Source: Minisyncoccota bacterium (lineage in GTDB: Bacteria; Patescibacteriota; Microgenomatia; UBA1400; PJMF01). Taken from it: a stretch of 41,307 bases of DNA. The translations under genes and the position numbers were made by a program. Positions 39,840 to 41,307 of this stretch are shown here, one piece after another (the first letter of the stretch is position 1; each line of letters begins with the position of its first letter). The notes under the pieces were generated by a model. That model had not been told where the DNA came from, did no database searches, and saw nothing but the letters and a program-made list of their open reading frames with translations. Location: the NCBI GenBank assembly GCA_018646985.1, contig JABGTR010000023.1, positions 1 to 41,307 on the forward strand. The letters are read 5' to 3'.

Positions 39840-40123
39840 CGCCGACCTCCTTTTAGGTATTTCTTGGTAAATACTCTGCTTGGATATACTGTTTTTAAAA
39901 ATATTTCTTTTTTCTTCTTATTAATTACATATGGAACTGCATAAGCATAGTTATCAATTTCAATAATGTAAATCTTTTGATTGGTTCTTTGACTATTGGG
40001 GTGACTAATATCTGCTAAGATTTTTTCTTTAGCAATTGCTTTAATCACATCGTCAAAACAAACCTCTCTAGTAGCTCTTAATAATTCATTCTTTTCTAAG
40101 TTGAAATTAATATCAAAAGCCAT
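39836..40123 (-). CDS. BrnT-like toxin
   Basis: 95 residues. FDINFNLEKNELLRATREVC, KIYIIEIDNYAYAVPYVINK and KKKEIFLKTVYPSRVFTKKY fit a small RelE-fold/BrnT-like ribonuclease toxin, and the next gene is a CopG-like antitoxin. The precise family is uncertain because BrnT proteins usually start with a different W-rich motif. Promoter TTGACA-17-TAATAT sits 6 nt before the ATG. Confidence 0.75.
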   Translation of the reverse strand: MAFDINFNLEKNELLRATREVCFDDVIKAIAKEKILADISHPNSQRTNQKIYIIEIDNYAYAVPYVINKKKKEIFLKTVYPSRVFTKKYLKGGRR

Positions 40124-40129
40124 AGCTAA

Positions 40130-40158
40130 ATATTAGCACTACGTACATCTTTTGTCAA
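40130..40158 (-). promoter_or_regulatory. Consensus TA promoter, leaderless
   Basis: Minus strand TTGACA (40153-40158), 17 bp, TAATAT (40130-40135); ATG at 40123, 6 nt after the -10. Lies entirely inside the unit between repeats B4 and B3. Confidence 0.7.
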
Positions 40159-40200
40159 TACAAAGCAAACAATTGTTTCAGTGGTAATTGCAGCCATAGC

Positions 40201-40238
40201 TTGCAGGGACTAGTGGACGGTGGTGGAACCTATTTTTA
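40201..40238 (-). repeat. Type B repeat, copy B4
   Basis: Plus strand: TTGCAGGGACTAGTGGACGG TGGTGGAACCTATTTTTA. It contains the TAA stop of 40236..41123. Best match to B3. Confidence 0.8.
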
Positions 40239-41123
40239 TTCTTGCTCTAACATCTTTTTTTCTGCATTCAAAAAAGAATCTACCTCAACATCAAGCAACA
40301 ATGCTCTCCATTCCCATACCCATTGAGGGACTTCCTCTTCAGGTATGTCTGCGGGGAAAACATCATCGATTGCCTTAATTAAATAACCCACTTCTGATGT
40401 GCCTGGTAAATCTTCTTTCATTGAAGCCACTATCTCCGCTTTTACATCTTCAAAATCAGCATAGGGGTATGAATACTTTGCAGCTAATTGATATATCTCT
40501 TCTTTTTTTGCCAGTTTCTCATAAAGAGGTTCAAAAAATACTTTATTGGGAATAAAAGTAACTCCAATAGCGGGAAGTAATCCATAACTCAAATATCTTC
40601 GCATAGCTCTTTGTGATAATTCTAATGCGCCAATCGACGCCCTAAGTATTTCTTCTTTAGTAACAATCTTAAATACGGGATGGTCATCTTCCCAAAGAAA
40701 AACTTTTTCTGGTTCAAGATCTGCATAAATCTTAATATCACCCAATCCAAGGCTTTCTAATAAAAAGGGCCTGACTCTACTCAATAGCCAAGAAACACCC
40801 ATAATATCCAGATCATCAATTTCTTTGTATAAACCAGCACTCTCCCGACCTTCTTGTAAATCATTAATCATTCTTCTGACACTATACCTTCCTTTAAAAT
40901 CTCTTCCATAAAAATGAATTTTTCTTACTTTCACTCTTGAGTTTGGTAGCGACTCTGGGTCGTCAACAATTAATGACGATTCACTTAGATCTGTCACCTC
41001 AGGCATATTAAAAGAGAAAATCAAATCAATTTCAAATTTCAGTCTCAATTTAGTAGATATCTCATAATCAAATAAATTAAAGTAAGCAAACATCATTTTA
41101 TTAAAATCTGGATTGGGGCTCAA
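40236..41123 (-). pseudogene. Unknown protein gene, 5' end apparently cut by an IS200/IS605 insertion
   Basis: 295 residues in the track from a TTG. The same frame stays open upstream (AAENLSELIIGDLLSPNPDF) right up to the IS right end at about 41164, with coherent protein-like sequence, and no good start exists there. So the original N-terminus is probably lost; ATG 41096/41093 might still serve. No recognised domain; visible stretches are IHFYGRDFKGRYSVRRMIND and EEEVPQWVWEWRALLLDV. Its 3' end carries type B repeat B4. Confidence 0.65.
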
Positions 41124-41163
41124 TAAATCCCCAATAATTAACTCTGATAAATTTTCGGCGGCT

Positions 41164-41307
41164 TTGATAAACTTCCCACGACCTTACGGTCGGGGTATTA
41201 GTTTATTTCAAACAAAGTTTGCCCAGAATCTTTTTTACCCTGTTCCTTAATGTATTTTTTAATAATACTTTCATTGATACCCACAGTACTTACAAAATAT
41301 CCTTCAC
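41164..41307 (-). mobile_element. Right end of an IS200/IS605-family element (partial)
   Basis: After the TnpA stop comes the imperfect subterminal hairpin CCCCGACC-GTAA-GGTCGTGGG (41175-41195) and then TTTATCAA, where TCAA (41164-41167) fits the known IS608-type right cleavage site. This hairpin-plus-tetranucleotide end defines the family. The rest of the element lies beyond the window. Confidence 0.8.
41198..41307 (-). CDS. tnpA: IS200/IS605 Y1 transposase TnpA (C-terminal part)
   Basis: Open to the window edge; not in the ORF track. The visible end reads EGYFVSTVGINESIIKKYIK EQGKKDSG.., a typical TnpA C-terminus; the Tyr in IIKKYIKEQ is the catalytic tyrosine helix position. Acts on single-stranded DNA at the hairpin ends, transposing by peel-and-paste. 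Confidence 0.85.
   Translation of the reverse strand, partial: EGYFVSTVGINESIIKKYIKEQGKKDSGQTLFEIN

Noticed and set aside
38026-40238. Calling the array a bona fide integron with attC sites
   Set aside because: Repeats are 37-39 bp, shorter than attC, lack a clear pair of R'' and R' boxes, and no IntI gene is in the window. Kept as a hypothesis only.
38026-40238. CRISPR array
   Set aside because: Repeat spacing is 0.6-0.9 kb with coding sequence between; no short regular spacers and no cas genes.

Overview
The window reads as a dense, low-to-moderate-GC bacterial chromosome segment. Most genes are essential or housekeeping, in short-spaced or overlapping operons (repeated ATGA stop/start overlaps). 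Many proteins are small and unannotatable, and NAD is made only from late steps (nadD, nadE). Together with a Pro-rich protein carrying a C-terminal domain that looks like one common in Candidate Phyla Radiation genomes, this suggests Patescibacteria/CPR. That assignment is inference; no rRNA gene is present. TGA is a normal stop here, because several ATGA junctions depend on it.

Layout: 1-1.04 kb is an accessory edge: the tail of an unknown CDS, a 21-bp tandem repeat that looks like a transposon end, an Xre regulator and a divergent degenerate receiver protein sharing one operator. 1.0-5.3 kb holds radC, cysS, two low-complexity coiled-coil proteins, a short ribosome hibernation factor and recR. 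5.3-9.8 kb is a thymidylate and nucleotide-hygiene cluster: deoxyribosyltransferase-dTMP kinase fusion, DHFR-like protein, dUTPase, thymidylate synthase and a HIT protein. 9.8-16.3 kb is a minus-strand run: dprA, then topA, nadD, orf99, nadE, a nucleotidyltransferase and a cytidine/dCMP-type deaminase. 16.3-17.0 kb is a HigBA toxin-antitoxin unit bounded by two copies of a 34-bp repeat (type A). 17.0-22.9 kb is the cell-shape operon (mreB, mreC, mreD, PBP2) with an unknown protein at each end. 22.9-28.0 kb runs rightwards: O-antigen-ligase/TPR protein, def, fmt, M50 protease and metallo-beta-lactamase, with rpmB opposed. 28.0-36.9 kb mixes a second HigBA pair, membrane proteins, an Nramp-like transporter, a two-component system, a Kbl-type acyltransferase, a small acidic protein with a structured leader, and a zincin-like protein.

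The right end (about 37.3-41.3 kb) is the most unusual part. It is an array of one- or two-gene units, all on the minus strand. Four units end immediately 3' of the stop codon in a copy of a 37-39-bp repeat (type B, core ACTAGTGG..TGTTGGAACCT). Two of them are toxin-antitoxin modules, each with its own consensus promoter. The array ends at the right end of an IS200/IS605 element that appears to have truncated its first gene. This one-unit, one-repeat layout resembles integron gene cassettes, but the repeats are shorter than known attC sites and no integrase is in the window. A second repeat family (type A, five copies) also sits just after stop codons and brackets the first HigBA.

A recurring regulatory theme is a -10 box 6-7 nt before the start codon, implying leaderless mRNAs, especially for antitoxins. 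In both HigBA modules a palindromic operator lies between the -35 and -10 of an antitoxin-only promoter. No tRNA, rRNA or CRISPR array was found, and no gene-free stretch exceeds about 300 bp; the longest (35427-35689) is described under its promoter and hairpin.
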